64,000 bases of DNA from Micrococcus endophyticus (GTDB lineage Bacteria > Actinomycetota > Actinomycetes > Actinomycetales > Micrococcaceae): assembly GCF_014205115.1 (NCBI RefSeq), contig NZ_JACHMW010000001.1:2480001-2544000 (forward strand), given 5' to 3'. Shown here piece after piece: positions 43,665 to 51,707 of the stretch (position 1 is its first letter; each line of letters starts with the position of its first letter). The notes under the pieces were generated by a model. The model made no database searches. It was given only the letters and a program-made list of their open reading frames with translations, and was not told the origin of the DNA. Position numbers and translations under genes: made by a program.

Positions 43665-44648
43665 ATGCCCCGATCGCCCTCGCCCCTGCCGCCGATGCGG
43701 TGCGGCCTCGACGAGACCGAACGCGAGCCGACCGTCTTCTCGACGAACGCGGCGCAGGAGGCGGGCGTTCCGCCCGGGCGGCTGCGGCGGTCCGACCTGG
43801 AGCCGTGGGGGCGCGGGCTGTGGCGGGTCCGTGACGCCGTCCCCGACGTCATGGACCACCTCCGCGCCCTGCAGGACCTCCACCCGGAGGGCGTGTTCAC
43901 CCACGTCACGGCGGCAAGGGTGCTCGGGCTGTGGCTCACCGGACCCCTCGCCCGAGACCCCGCGATCCACCTCGGGGCGCCGCGCCACCACGGGACCGGG
44001 TCGCGGCGGGAGGGGGTGCGCTCCCACCGGCTCTACGGCGACGTCCCCGTGCGGATCGTGGACGGCGTGCGGGTCACGGCCACGGGGTGGACCTTCGTCG
44101 ACCTCGCGGCCGCTGCCGCCACGGTGGAGACGCTGGTCGCGCTCGGGGACAGCGCGGTGCGCACGGCCCCCACGGAGCGGCGTCGTCGCGACCTGCCGCC
44201 GGGGGTGACGTCCCTCGAGGAGCTGCGCGGCGCCGTCGCCGAGCGACCACGGGTGAAGGGGATCCGGCTCGCGCGCGACGCGGTGGACCTGATGCGGCCC
44301 GGGGCGGACTCGCCGCAGGAGAGCCGGCTGCGGGTCGGTCTCGTGCTGGACGGGGTGCCCGAACCGCAGGTGAACCCGCGCATCGTGCTGAGCACGGGGC
44401 AGTGGCTGCGCGTCGACCTCGCCTGGCCTGCGGCTCGGCTCGTCGTGGAGTACGACGGCGACCAGCACCGCACGGAGCAGCGGCAGTGGCGGGAGGACCG
44501 TTCGCGGGACGCGGGGTTGCGGGCCGACGGGTGGGAGGTGCTGCGCGTGACGGCCGACGTCTTCCGGCCGGCCGAGTGGGAGCTGTTCGTGCGTCGGGTG
44601 CGGGCCCGTCTCGGGCGGGACGCCGCGGGTCGAGCCGCCGCGGGGTAA
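43665..44648 (+). CDS. DUF559 (Vsr-fold) nuclease-like protein with AbiEi-like N-terminus, paralogue 2
   Basis: The protein has 327 residues from the ATG at 43665 ([11 protein letters not shown], matching paralogue 1). The N-terminal winged-helix-like module is [18 protein letters not shown], with an AbiEi-like middle ([16 protein letters not shown]). The DUF559 nuclease-like domain has [39 protein letters not shown] and a C-terminal helix. All three acidic positions of paralogue 1 are kept. The gene is enclosed by two family B palindromes, a 1281-base unit. Its substrate and role are unknown. Confidence 0.8.
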   Translation: MPRSPSPLPPMRCGLDETEREPTVFSTNAAQEAGVPPGRLRRSDLEPWGRGLWRVRDAVPDVMDHLRALQDLHPEGVFTHVTAARVLGLWLTGPLARDPAIHLGAPRHHGTGSRREGVRSHRLYGDVPVRIVDGVRVTATGWTFVDLAAAAATVETLVALGDSAVRTAPTERRRRDLPPGVTSLEELRGAVAERPRVKGIRLARDAVDLMRPGADSPQESRLRVGLVLDGVPEPQVNPRIVLSTGQWLRVDLAWPAARLVVEYDGDQHRTEQRQWREDRSRDAGLRADGWEVLRVTADVFRPAEWELFVRRVRARLGRDAAGRAAAG

Positions 44649-44747
44649 TCGGCGGGTCGCCCCGGAGCCGGGAGCCGTCGTCGTGCCGGCGCCCCACCAG
44701 GCCGCCCTCCGCCCGCCGTCCCCCCTCCGCCCGCCATCCATTCCTCC

Positions 44748-44806
44748 CCAGGGCTGGCAGACACGCCGCTACGCGTCCGAGGTAGCGGCGTGTCTGCCGG
44801 CCCTGG
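44748..44806. repeat. Long inverted repeat, family B copy 2 (flanks DUF559 gene 2)
   Basis: The 24-base arms (44748-44771, 44783-44806) have one mismatch, and the loop (CGCGTCCGAGG) differs from copy 1. It lies 100 bases after the DUF559 stop and 129 bases before panD. Confidence 0.9.
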
Positions 44807-44934
44807 CGGACGGTGGCTCTGGCGGGGGGTTCCGGGGGACGGCTCTGGCAGCTCAGGGGGCCGGGCGTAGAATCGGGGCAGTCCGCTCGGACGCACCCCC
44901 GCACCCCCGCACCCCACCTGGAGAGTCCCGCTTC

Positions 44935-45372
44935 ATGCTCCGCACCATGTTCCACGCCAAGATCCACCGGGCCACCGTGACCCAGGCGGACCTGCACTAC
45001 GTGGGGTCCGTGACCGTGGACCAGGACCTCCTCGACGCCGCGCAGATCCTCCCGGGCGAGCTCGTGTCCATCGTGGACGTCACCAACGGCGCCCGCCTGG
45101 AGACGTACACGATCGCCGGCGAGCGCGGCTCGGGCGTGATCGGCATCAACGGCGCCGCCGCCCACCTGGTGCACCCCGGGGACATCGTCATCCTCATCGC
45201 CTACGCGCAGATGGACGAGGAGGAGGCCCGCCACATCCAGCCCCGCGTGGTCCACGTGGACGGGGAGAACAAGATCGTCGAGCTGGGCGTGGACCCGGCC
45301 GACGGCCTCCTCGACGGCGTCTCCCGCCCGCCGCAGTCCCGCGGCTGGAACGAGGCGCAGTCCGAGCTCTGA
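44935..45372 (+). CDS. panD: Aspartate 1-decarboxylase proenzyme
   Basis: The protein has 145 residues from the ATG at 44935 ([20 protein letters not shown]). The self-cleavage site Gly24-Ser25 lies in HYVGSVTVD; cleavage makes the pyruvoyl cofactor. Other conserved elements are Tyr-Thr in [12 protein letters not shown] and [12 protein letters not shown]. It decarboxylates aspartate to beta-alanine for pantothenate and CoA synthesis, which fits a region rich in CoA-thioester metabolism, although no linkage is implied. The C-terminal 20 residues extend beyond the short family members, as in mycobacterial PanD. The 45373-45567 gap shows nothing but a CACGACGACGGCG word. Confidence 0.95.
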   Translation: MLRTMFHAKIHRATVTQADLHYVGSVTVDQDLLDAAQILPGELVSIVDVTNGARLETYTIAGERGSGVIGINGAAAHLVHPGDIVILIAYAQMDEEEARHIQPRVVHVDGENKIVELGVDPADGLLDGVSRPPQSRGWNEAQSEL

Positions 45373-45567
45373 GGGGCGTCCTGCCCGGCTGATGCCCCGT
45401 CCGGCCGATCCCCGTCCGGCGGACGCCCTCCCGCACGACGACGGCGCGCTCGGCTCCGCCTTCCGGCGCGGCGCCTCGCCCGGCGGCCGACGGCGGTCCC
45501 TCCCGCCCGGCTCAGGCAAGCCTGGCCGTCGTGGAATCCGCCGCGCCCTGAGCGGCAGGATGGGGGC

Positions 45568-47517
45568 ATGACCAGGCTGTTCCGCTTCGCGAGGTCCTAC
45601 CCGCTCGTCGCCGTCACGCTCGTCGTGCTCGCACTGGTGCTCGGGCTGCACGCGGCCGGCCTCGACGCCGCGGCGGCCGTCATCGCCACCGTGTACGTGG
45701 CCGGGAACATCGCATGGGCCGCCGTCGGGATGGTGCGCGAGGTGCTGCGTGGTCACTTCGGACTGGACATCCTCGCGGTGGTGGCCATGACGGCGTCCCT
45801 GCTGGTGGGGGAGCATCTGGCCGCGCTCATCATCGTCCTGATGCTCACGGGCGGCGAGGCCCTGGAGGACTTCGCGGCGGCCCGCGCCCGCCGCGAGCTC
45901 ACCGCGCTGCTGGAGAAGGCGCCGCAGACCGCCCACCTGCTCGGCGCGGACGGGGAGGCCCGCGAGGTCCCGGCCGCGCAGGTGCGCCCCGGGGACGAGC
46001 TGCTCGTCAAGCCCAACGAGGTGGTCCCCGTGGACGCCGAGCTGCTCAGCGCCGAGGCCGCCTTCGACGAGTCCTCGCTCACCGGCGAGTCCCTCCCGAG
46101 CGCGAAGGCCGCGGGCGACGCGGTGCTCTCCGGGTCCGTGAACGGCACGGCCGCCGTGCGCGTGCGGGCCACGGCGGCCGCCGCCGACTCCCAGTACCAG
46201 CGGATCGTGGCGCTCGTGGAGCAGGCCCACGAGCAGAAGGCCCCGGTGGTGCGCCTCGCGGACCGGTTCGCACTGCCGTTCACGGCCGTCTCCCTGGCCA
46301 TCGCCGGCGTCGCCTGGTGGGCCTCCGGGGACCCCGTGCGCTTCGCCGAGGTGCTCGTGCTCGCCACGCCGTGCCCGCTGCTGATCGCCGCCCCGGTGGC
46401 GTTCCTGGGCGGCATGAGCCAGGCCTCGCGCCGCGGCGTGATCGTCAAGGGCGGCGGCGTCCTGGAGTCCCTGGCGCACGCCCGCGCCGTCGCCTTCGAC
46501 AAGACCGGCACCCTCACCCATGGCCGCCCGCGCCTGCAGCGCGTGGAGCCGGCCGAGGGCTTCACCGCGGACGCCGTGCTCGCGGCCGCGGCGGCGGCCG
46601 AGGCCTACTCCACGCACGTGATGGCCGAGGCGGTGGTCCGCGCCGCCGACGACGCCGGCCTCGCCCGCCTGTCCGCGCGTGGGGGCACGGAGGAGGGCAC
46701 GCGCGGCGTGCGGGCGCTCGTCCGGGGGACCGACGGCGGCGCCGGCGCCGGGACCGGCACCGACACGCACGAGCCGGGGGCTGCCGTCGAGGTGCGCGTG
46801 GGCAAGCTCGCGTTCGTCCGCGAGGTGGCCCCGGACGCCCCCGAGGCGCGGTTCGCGCCGGGCGAGACGGCGGCGTACGTGAGCGTGGACGGCCGCCACG
46901 CGGGCACGCTCGTGCTCGCGGACGCCCTGCGCGAGAACGCGGGCGAGACCGTGGCCGCCCTGCGCGCGGAGGGCTTCGAGCGCGCCGTCATGCTCACCGG
47001 CGACAACGAGCACACGGCCCGCTCCCTGGCCGCCGAGGCCGGCCTGGACGACGTCGCGCACTCCCTCCTGCCCGAGGACAAGGTGCGCCTGCTCGCGGAG
47101 CTGCGGCCGCGGCCGGTCATCATGGTCGGCGACGGCGTCAACGACGCCCCCGTGCTCGCCGCGGCGGACGTGGGGATCGCCATGGGCGCGCGCGGCTCGA
47201 GCGCGGCGGGGGAGTCCGCCGACGTCGTCATCACCCGGGACGACATCGGCCGCACCGTGGAGGCCGTGCGCATCGGCCGGCACACCTACCGCATTGCGCT
47301 GCAGGCCGTGCTGCTGGGCGTGGCCCTGTCCGTGGGCCTGATGCTGGTGGCCGCGTTCGGCCACATCCCCGCGGTCGCGGGCGCCCTCACGCAGGAGCTC
47401 GTGGACCTGGCCTGCATCCTCTACGCGCTCCGGGCGCGCACGAGCCCGCGCGGCACGCCGCAGGGCGCGGCCGCACGGGCTCGGGGGCGTGCGCCGCAGG
47501 AGGCGGCGCGGGCCTGA
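45568..47517 (+). CDS. P1B-type heavy-metal ATPase without metal-binding domain
   Basis: This 649-residue P-type ATPase has the transmembrane metal motif TPCPLL (about 267-272), TGE in SSLTGESLPS, DKTGTLTHG with Asp311, and GDGVNDAPVLAAADVGIAMG. There is no N-terminal CXXC or His-rich domain. The P1B-specific SxHP motif reads YSTHVMAEA, with Val instead of Pro, which occurs in a minor subgroup. The TPCPLL form leaves metal specificity (Cu, Zn or Cd) unclear. A Gly/Thr-rich insert (GGAGAGTGTDTHEPG) interrupts the nucleotide domain. The C-terminus is Arg/Ala-rich. No metal regulator is adjacent. Confidence 0.85.
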   Translation: MTRLFRFARSYPLVAVTLVVLALVLGLHAAGLDAAAAVIATVYVAGNIAWAAVGMVREVLRGHFGLDILAVVAMTASLLVGEHLAALIIVLMLTGGEALEDFAAARARRELTALLEKAPQTAHLLGADGEAREVPAAQVRPGDELLVKPNEVVPVDAELLSAEAAFDESSLTGESLPSAKAAGDAVLSGSVNGTAAVRVRATAAAADSQYQRIVALVEQAHEQKAPVVRLADRFALPFTAVSLAIAGVAWWASGDPVRFAEVLVLATPCPLLIAAPVAFLGGMSQASRRGVIVKGGGVLESLAHARAVAFDKTGTLTHGRPRLQRVEPAEGFTADAVLAAAAAAEAYSTHVMAEAVVRAADDAGLARLSARGGTEEGTRGVRALVRGTDGGAGAGTGTDTHEPGAAVEVRVGKLAFVREVAPDAPEARFAPGETAAYVSVDGRHAGTLVLADALRENAGETVAALRAEGFERAVMLTGDNEHTARSLAAEAGLDDVAHSLLPEDKVRLLAELRPRPVIMVGDGVNDAPVLAAADVGIAMGARGSSAAGESADVVITRDDIGRTVEAVRIGRHTYRIALQAVLLGVALSVGLMLVAAFGHIPAVAGALTQELVDLACILYALRARTSPRGTPQGAAARARGRAPQEAARA

Positions 47518-47588
47518 CCGGTGGCGGCCCGGCCGGGCGGGGCCGGTGGGTCGGTGTCGGTCAGACGCGGCCGATCAGACCCGGCCGG

Positions 47589-48152
47589 TCAGACGGCCGC
47601 GATGCGGCGCGCCGCGATGATCAGCTGCTCCATGAGGCCGGTGAACTCCTCGGCGCGGCGCTCGCGCGGGGCCAGGCCGTCCGCGTCGAACTCGGTGAAG
47701 AGGTTGAAGTCCAGCTGCGTGCGGATGTCGGTCATGTTGAAGTTGGCCACCGCCGAGCGCCAGTGCTCCACGGCGCGCACGCCGCCGGCCGCCCCGTAGC
47801 CCACGAACGCGACGGCCTTGTCCCGCCACTCCGCCCCGAGGGAGTCGAAGGCGTTCTTGAAGGCGCCGGGCACCGAGTGGTTGTACTCGGGGGTGACGAA
47901 CACGAAGGCGTCGCACGCGGCGATCGCGCGGCCCCAGGCGGAGACGCGCTCGTCGTCGTACTGGCCGTTCGCGGCGCCGGGGACGGTCGCGCTGGTCAGC
48001 AGCGGCACGTCGAAGTCGGCGAGGACGATGCGCTCGACCTCCACGTCCTCGATGCCGGCCACGTGCTCCTGCGCGCGCTCCATCACCCAGTCGGTGACGG
48101 TGGCGGCGGTGCGCCCCTCGCGGATGGACCCCTCGATCACGCCGATCTTCAT
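47589..48152 (-). CDS. NAD(P)H-dependent FMN reductase family oxidoreductase
   Basis: This 187-residue flavodoxin-fold protein has the FMN phosphate loop GSIREGRT at the N-terminus and the signature TPEYNHSVPGAFKNAFDSL in the middle; YGAAGGVRAVEHWR closes the flavin site. Members are NADPH-dependent quinone, azo or chromate reductases, or supply FMNH2 to monooxygenases. A partner in the window is not evident, although a flavin reductase-like protein also occurs at 54715. It is monocistronic. Confidence 0.9.
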   Translation of the reverse strand: MKIGVIEGSIREGRTAATVTDWVMERAQEHVAGIEDVEVERIVLADFDVPLLTSATVPGAANGQYDDERVSAWGRAIAACDAFVFVTPEYNHSVPGAFKNAFDSLGAEWRDKAVAFVGYGAAGGVRAVEHWRSAVANFNMTDIRTQLDFNLFTEFDADGLAPRERRAEEFTGLMEQLIIAARRIAAV

Positions 48153-48357
48153 GCCTGAATTCCCTTCAGTCTTGAAATGTTCTCGGGCGCGATTGTGCCA
48201 GCACCGACGGTCCGGTCGAGACCGATGGCTGCCGTTTTCCTAGGATCGTGAGGGCGGCCACGCCCGATTCCGCTCACGGCGGCACGGCCGCCCGGGCCGC
48301 GCCGCGCCTCGGCGCGCATCCCGACGTGGACCGTCCCCGAAGAGAAGGAGCACGCCC

Positions 48358-48597
48358 ATGCAGGCCCAGGACAAGACCTTCGTCGTCACCGGCGCCGGCC
48401 ACGGGATCGGCCGCGAGGTCCCCCTCGAGCTGCCGCCGGCCGAGGCCGCGCGGATCATCGTGGACAAGGCCGTGGAGAAGGGGGACTACCGCGTGACCGT
48501 GGGCAAGGACGCCACGTTCCTGGACCGGCTCTCCCGCTTCGCCCCGCAGCGGGCCACGGACATGATCGCCAAGAAGATGGCGAGCCTGCTGGGCTGA
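48358..48597 (+). pseudogene. Short-chain dehydrogenase with large in-frame internal deletion
   Basis: This 79-residue frame joins the first 15-20 residues of an SDR (KTFVVTGAGHGIGREV, the TGxxxGIG cofactor loop) directly to its C-terminus (PAEAARIIVDKAVEKGDYRV...FAPQRATDMIAKKMASLLG). The catalytic Ser-Tyr-Lys region, normally about 200 residues in between, is absent without a frameshift. It has a good ribosome binding site (AGAAGGAG) and its stop overlaps the next ATG, so it may still be translated and couple expression of the hydrolase, but it cannot be a working dehydrogenase. Confidence 0.8.
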
Positions 48598-49394
48598 TGC
48601 CGGAGCGTGCGGCGGGCTGGGAGAACGGGCCGTTCGAGCCGGTCTCGGCGTGCGGGCGCGTGCTCGTGGCCCGCTGCGAGCCCGAGGGCGTGAACGTCGG
48701 GCTCGTGGTGGGCCGGGAGCGGGCGCTGCTCGTGGACGTCGGCACGTTCCCGGCGCAGGGGGCGGCGCTGCGCGCGGCGGCCGACGACGTCGCGGGGCGG
48801 CTGACCGGGGTACGCGTGGGCGTCGCGGTGCTCACCCACGACCACTACGACCACTGGTTCGGCCTCGCCGGCCTGCCCGACCTCGAGGCGTGGGCGCACG
48901 CCGGGCTGGGGGAGCCCGCCGGGTCCTCGGCGGACTGGCTGCCCCGGGTGGGGCTCGCCGCGGCGCCGCGGCCGTCCCGGCGGATCGACGACGGCGGGCG
49001 GCAGGTCCTCGACCTCGGCGGGCTGAGCGCGGTGGTGGAGCACCACGGCCGCGCCCACACGCGCACGGACCTCACGGTGCTCGTGCCCGAGGCCGGCGTG
49101 CTCTTCGCCGGGGACCTCGTGGAGGAGTCCGGGCCGCCGCAGCACGGCCCGGAGTCGGACCTGGCGAGGTGGCCGGGCGTGCTCGACGCGGTGCTTCAGC
49201 GCCTCGAGACCCCGGCCGCGCCCTCTTCACAGAACGAACCCTGCGGTATGGCCCCTACGACCGGGGAGATAGGGGCCATACCGCAGGGTTCGTTCCACGG
49301 TGAGGTGCGGGTGGTGCCGGGGCACGGCGCCGTGGTGGACGCCGCGTTCGTGCGGGCGCAGCGGGAGGCGCTGGCCGCCGCGCCGCCCGGGTGA
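48597..49394 (+). CDS. MBL-fold metallohydrolase carrying an in-frame palindromic insert
   Basis: The protein has 265 residues from the ATG at 48597 (overlapping the SDR remnant stop). The metal motif THDHYDHW gives His81, His83, Asp85 and His86; later ligands are His in VVEHHGRAHTRTDL, Asp in LFAGDLVEE and His in VVPGHGAVVD. Close to the C-terminus, residues about 212-233 (QNEPCGMAPTTGEIGAIPQG) are encoded by a 64-base perfect inverted repeat unlike the rest of the gene. It sits between LQRLETPAA and EVRVVPGHG, which are normally near each other, so it looks like an insertion that kept the frame. The enzyme may tolerate it as a surface loop. The substrate is unknown. Confidence 0.85.
   Translation: MPERAAGWENGPFEPVSACGRVLVARCEPEGVNVGLVVGRERALLVDVGTFPAQGAALRAAADDVAGRLTGVRVGVAVLTHDHYDHWFGLAGLPDLEAWAHAGLGEPAGSSADWLPRVGLAAAPRPSRRIDDGGRQVLDLGGLSAVVEHHGRAHTRTDLTVLVPEAGVLFAGDLVEESGPPQHGPESDLARWPGVLDAVLQRLETPAAPSSQNEPCGMAPTTGEIGAIPQGSFHGEVRVVPGHGAVVDAAFVRAQREALAAAPPG
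49232..49295. repeat. Long inverted repeat, family F, inside the MBL hydrolase gene
   Basis: The 26-base perfect arms (49232-49257, starting GAACGAACCCTGCGGTATGG; 49270-49295) enclose a 12-base loop. It is entirely within a reading frame, adding about 22 codons without a stop. No second copy is seen in this window. Confidence 0.92.
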
Positions 49395-49406
49395 GGCCCC
49401 GCCGCC

Positions 49407-49904
49407 TCAGCGGCCGGCCGGGAGGGCCCGGGCGCCCAGGGCGCGCCGCGCCGACCGCATCGCCCACGCGTGGCTGAGCCGCATCGCGGCGCGCGCCCCG
49501 GGCAGCCGTGCCGCCGCGCGCAGCCGGCCCGCGCCGAGCACCACCTCCTGCTCCCACGCCACCGTGCAGCCGCCCGTGCCTCCCGCCGGTCCGTCGTCGT
49601 CGTGGACCGTCACCCGCACGGTGCCCCTCAGGTCCCCGTCCAGGCGGGCGACCAGGCGCCCGCGCTCGCGGTCGTCCAGCTCCCGGGCCATGACGAGGCG
49701 CACCGGGATGAGCCCGCGCAGCAGCACCGCGACGCGCGGGGCGCCGTCGTGGCCGGCCCCGTCGATCCGGCGGGCGCGGGAGACGCTCGGCCACCACGTC
49801 GGATAGCCCAGCGGGTCGGCCAGGAGGGCGGCCACCTCGGCCGCGGGCCGCGGCACGGCCCAGCGATGCGTGAACCGGAAGGGCCGGCGGGCGGAGGCGG
49901 GCAT
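49407..49904 (-). CDS. SRPBCC-fold protein
   Basis: The protein has 165 residues from the ATG at 49904 (MPASARRPFRFTHRWAV). The pattern PAAEVAALLADPLGYPTWWPSV is the typical start of START/polyketide-cyclase-like (SRPBCC) proteins, which bind hydrophobic ligands in a deep cavity. Later parts (TVAWEQEVVLGAGRLRAAARL) match the long C-terminal helix. The ligand is unknown. It is convergent with the MBL hydrolase gene, with 12 bases between stops. Confidence 0.75.
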   Translation of the reverse strand: MPASARRPFRFTHRWAVPRPAAEVAALLADPLGYPTWWPSVSRARRIDGAGHDGAPRVAVLLRGLIPVRLVMARELDDRERGRLVARLDGDLRGTVRVTVHDDDGPAGGTGGCTVAWEQEVVLGAGRLRAAARLPGARAAMRLSHAWAMRSARRALGARALPAGR

Positions 49905-49962
49905 GCGCCCAGTGTGTCCGGGCCCGGGGGTGCGCGGCGAGGCCGGGACGACGCCCACACGA

Positions 49963-50002
49963 CGACGCCGGCCTCCCGCCGTGGAGGCGAGGGCCGGCGT
50001 CG
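49963..50002 (-). terminator. Hairpin 3' of the paaJ-paaF-paaH operon
   Basis: The 11-base stem CGACGCCGGCC/GGCCGGCGTCG (49963-49973 with 49992-50002) lies 22 bases downstream of the paaH stop. It is the likely operon terminator. Confidence 0.55.
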
Positions 50003-50024
50003 GGAGGCCGCGCGGGGCGCGGGA

Positions 50025-50909
50025 TCAGCCCTTGCTGTAGTCGAAGAAGCCCTTGCCGGACTTCCGGCCGAGCTCGCCGCGGGCCACCATGTCCCGCATG
50101 AGCTGCGGCGGGGCGAAGCGCTCACCCAGCTGGGACTCGAGGTACTCGGCGATGCCCAGGCGCACGTCCAGGCCCACGATGTCCGTCAGCGCGAGCGGGC
50201 CGACCGGGAACTTGTAGCCCAGCACCATGGCGGCGTCGATGTCCTCGGCGGAGGCCACGCCCTCCTCGACCATGCGGATGGCCTCGAGGGCGATCGCCAC
50301 GCCCAGGCGGGAGGACGCGAAGCCGGGGGCGTCCTTCACGACGACCGGGGTCTTGCCCAGGCCGCGCACCCACTCGGTGGTGAGGGCCTTGAGCTCGTCG
50401 CCGGTCTGGGCGCCGATCACGACCTCCACGAGCTTCGACGCCGGCACCGGGTTGAAGTAGTGCAGGCCGCAGAAGCGCTCGGGGCGGCGAAGGTGCGTGG
50501 CGATCTCGTCCACGGACAGGGAGGAGGTGTTCGTGGCCAGCCACGCGTCCTCGCGCAGGTGGGACTCGACGTCGGTGAGGGCGTCGATCTTGACCTGCAT
50601 GTCCTCGAAGACGGCCTCCACCACGAGGTCGCAGCGGGCGAAGTCGGCGCGGTCCACGGACACGGTCAGGCGCTCGGCCCACACGTCCAGGTCGCCGTCG
50701 AGCTTGCCGCGCTCGAGGGAGGCGGCGAGGTCGGACTCGATGCGCTCCTTCGCGGCCTCGGCGGACTGCGGGTCGCGCTCCACCACCACGACCTCGGACG
50801 AGCCGGAGGTCAGGAAGGCGTGGGCGATGCCGCCGCCCATGCGGCCGCCGCCGAGGACGCCGACGACGGCGGGCACGGAGGCGCGGGAGGTGTCAGGGGT
50901 CTCGGTCAT
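50025..50909 (-). CDS. paaH: 3-hydroxyadipyl-CoA dehydrogenase (3-hydroxyacyl-CoA dehydrogenase)
   Basis: The protein has 294 residues from the ATG at 50909; an upstream GTG at 50921 is also in frame. The NAD motif is GVLGGGRMGGGIAHAF, the active-site region LHYFNPVPASKLVEVV has the catalytic His, and KDAPGFASSRLGVAIALEA with VGPLALTDIVGLDVRLGIAE forms the C-terminal domain. It is third in a paaJ-paaF-paaH operon (9 bases from paaF), so the expected role is oxidation of 3-hydroxyadipyl-CoA to 3-oxoadipyl-CoA. The first gene is preceded by a PaaR operator. A butyryl-specific role is possible from sequence alone. Confidence 0.88.
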   Translation of the reverse strand: MTETPDTSRASVPAVVGVLGGGRMGGGIAHAFLTSGSSEVVVVERDPQSAEAAKERIESDLAASLERGKLDGDLDVWAERLTVSVDRADFARCDLVVEAVFEDMQVKIDALTDVESHLREDAWLATNTSSLSVDEIATHLRRPERFCGLHYFNPVPASKLVEVVIGAQTGDELKALTTEWVRGLGKTPVVVKDAPGFASSRLGVAIALEAIRMVEEGVASAEDIDAAMVLGYKFPVGPLALTDIVGLDVRLGIAEYLESQLGERFAPPQLMRDMVARGELGRKSGKGFFDYSKG

Positions 50910-50917
50910 GTCAGTCC

Positions 50918-51703
50918 TCACTTCTTCTTGCGGTCCAGGAACGCCTGCATGCGATCGAACTTGGCCTCGGACTCGAACAGGATGGCCTGCGCGATCTCGT
51001 CCACGTGGGGGTGGGCCTCGCGCGGCAGGTGGAACACGCGCTTGGACAGACGCACCGCCAGCGGGTCCTGCTTGGCGATGCGGTCCGCCAGGGCGTGCGC
51101 GGCCTCCTCGAGGGCATCCGGCTCGTGCAGCTCGGTGACGAGCTTGAGGTCGAGCGCCTCCTGGGCGTCCAGGATGCGGCCGGCCAGCAGCAGCTCCAGG
51201 GCCACCGGCTCACCCACCAGCTCCTTGAGGCGCCACTGGGCGCCCGCAGCGGCGGTGATGCCCAGGCCGGTCTCCGGCTGGCCCATCTTCAGCGCCGGGG
51301 TGGCGATGCGGAAGTCGGCCGCGTAGGCCAGTTCCGCGCCGCCGCCGAGGGCGAAGCCGTCGATCGCCGCGATCACGGGCATGGGCAGCCGGTGGATGCG
51401 ATCGAAGACCTGCGAGTTCACGCCTCGCAGGGCGTCGTCGCGACGGCGCTCGCGCAGCTGTCCGATGTCTGCGCCGGAGGCGAAGATGCCGGAGAACGTC
51501 CCCGGCTCGCGCTTCGACTCCACCTGCGTGCCCGAGATGATCAGGATCTTCGGCTCGCGTTCGAGATGGGCGCAGAGTTCGTGGAACTCGTCGACCATGG
51601 TCTGGTCGATGGCGTTGCGCACGCCCGGGCGGTCCATGCGCGCGTGGACGCGGTCCTCACGCTCCTCGACGCGCAGTGCCGTGAAGTGGCTGAAGTCGGT
51701 CAT
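50918..51703 (-). CDS. paaF: Enoyl-CoA hydratase (2,3-dehydroadipyl-CoA hydratase)
   Basis: The protein has 261 residues from the ATG at 51703. Crotonase-fold landmarks are the oxyanion loop GIFASGADIGQLRE, AIDGFALGGGAELAYAADFRIA and the catalytic-Glu region MGQPETGLGITAAAGAQWRL. Glu in PETGLG is kept, but the second catalytic Glu position of strict hydratases is ambiguous. Position between paaJ and paaH, with 4-9 base spacing, indicates the PaaF step. A second crotonase at 59882-60667 fits PaaG. Confidence 0.85.
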   Translation of the reverse strand: MTDFSHFTALRVEEREDRVHARMDRPGVRNAIDQTMVDEFHELCAHLEREPKILIISGTQVESKREPGTFSGIFASGADIGQLRERRRDDALRGVNSQVFDRIHRLPMPVIAAIDGFALGGGAELAYAADFRIATPALKMGQPETGLGITAAAGAQWRLKELVGEPVALELLLAGRILDAQEALDLKLVTELHEPDALEEAAHALADRIAKQDPLAVRLSKRVFHLPREAHPHVDEIAQAILFESEAKFDRMQAFLDRKKK

Positions 51704-51707
51704 CTGC

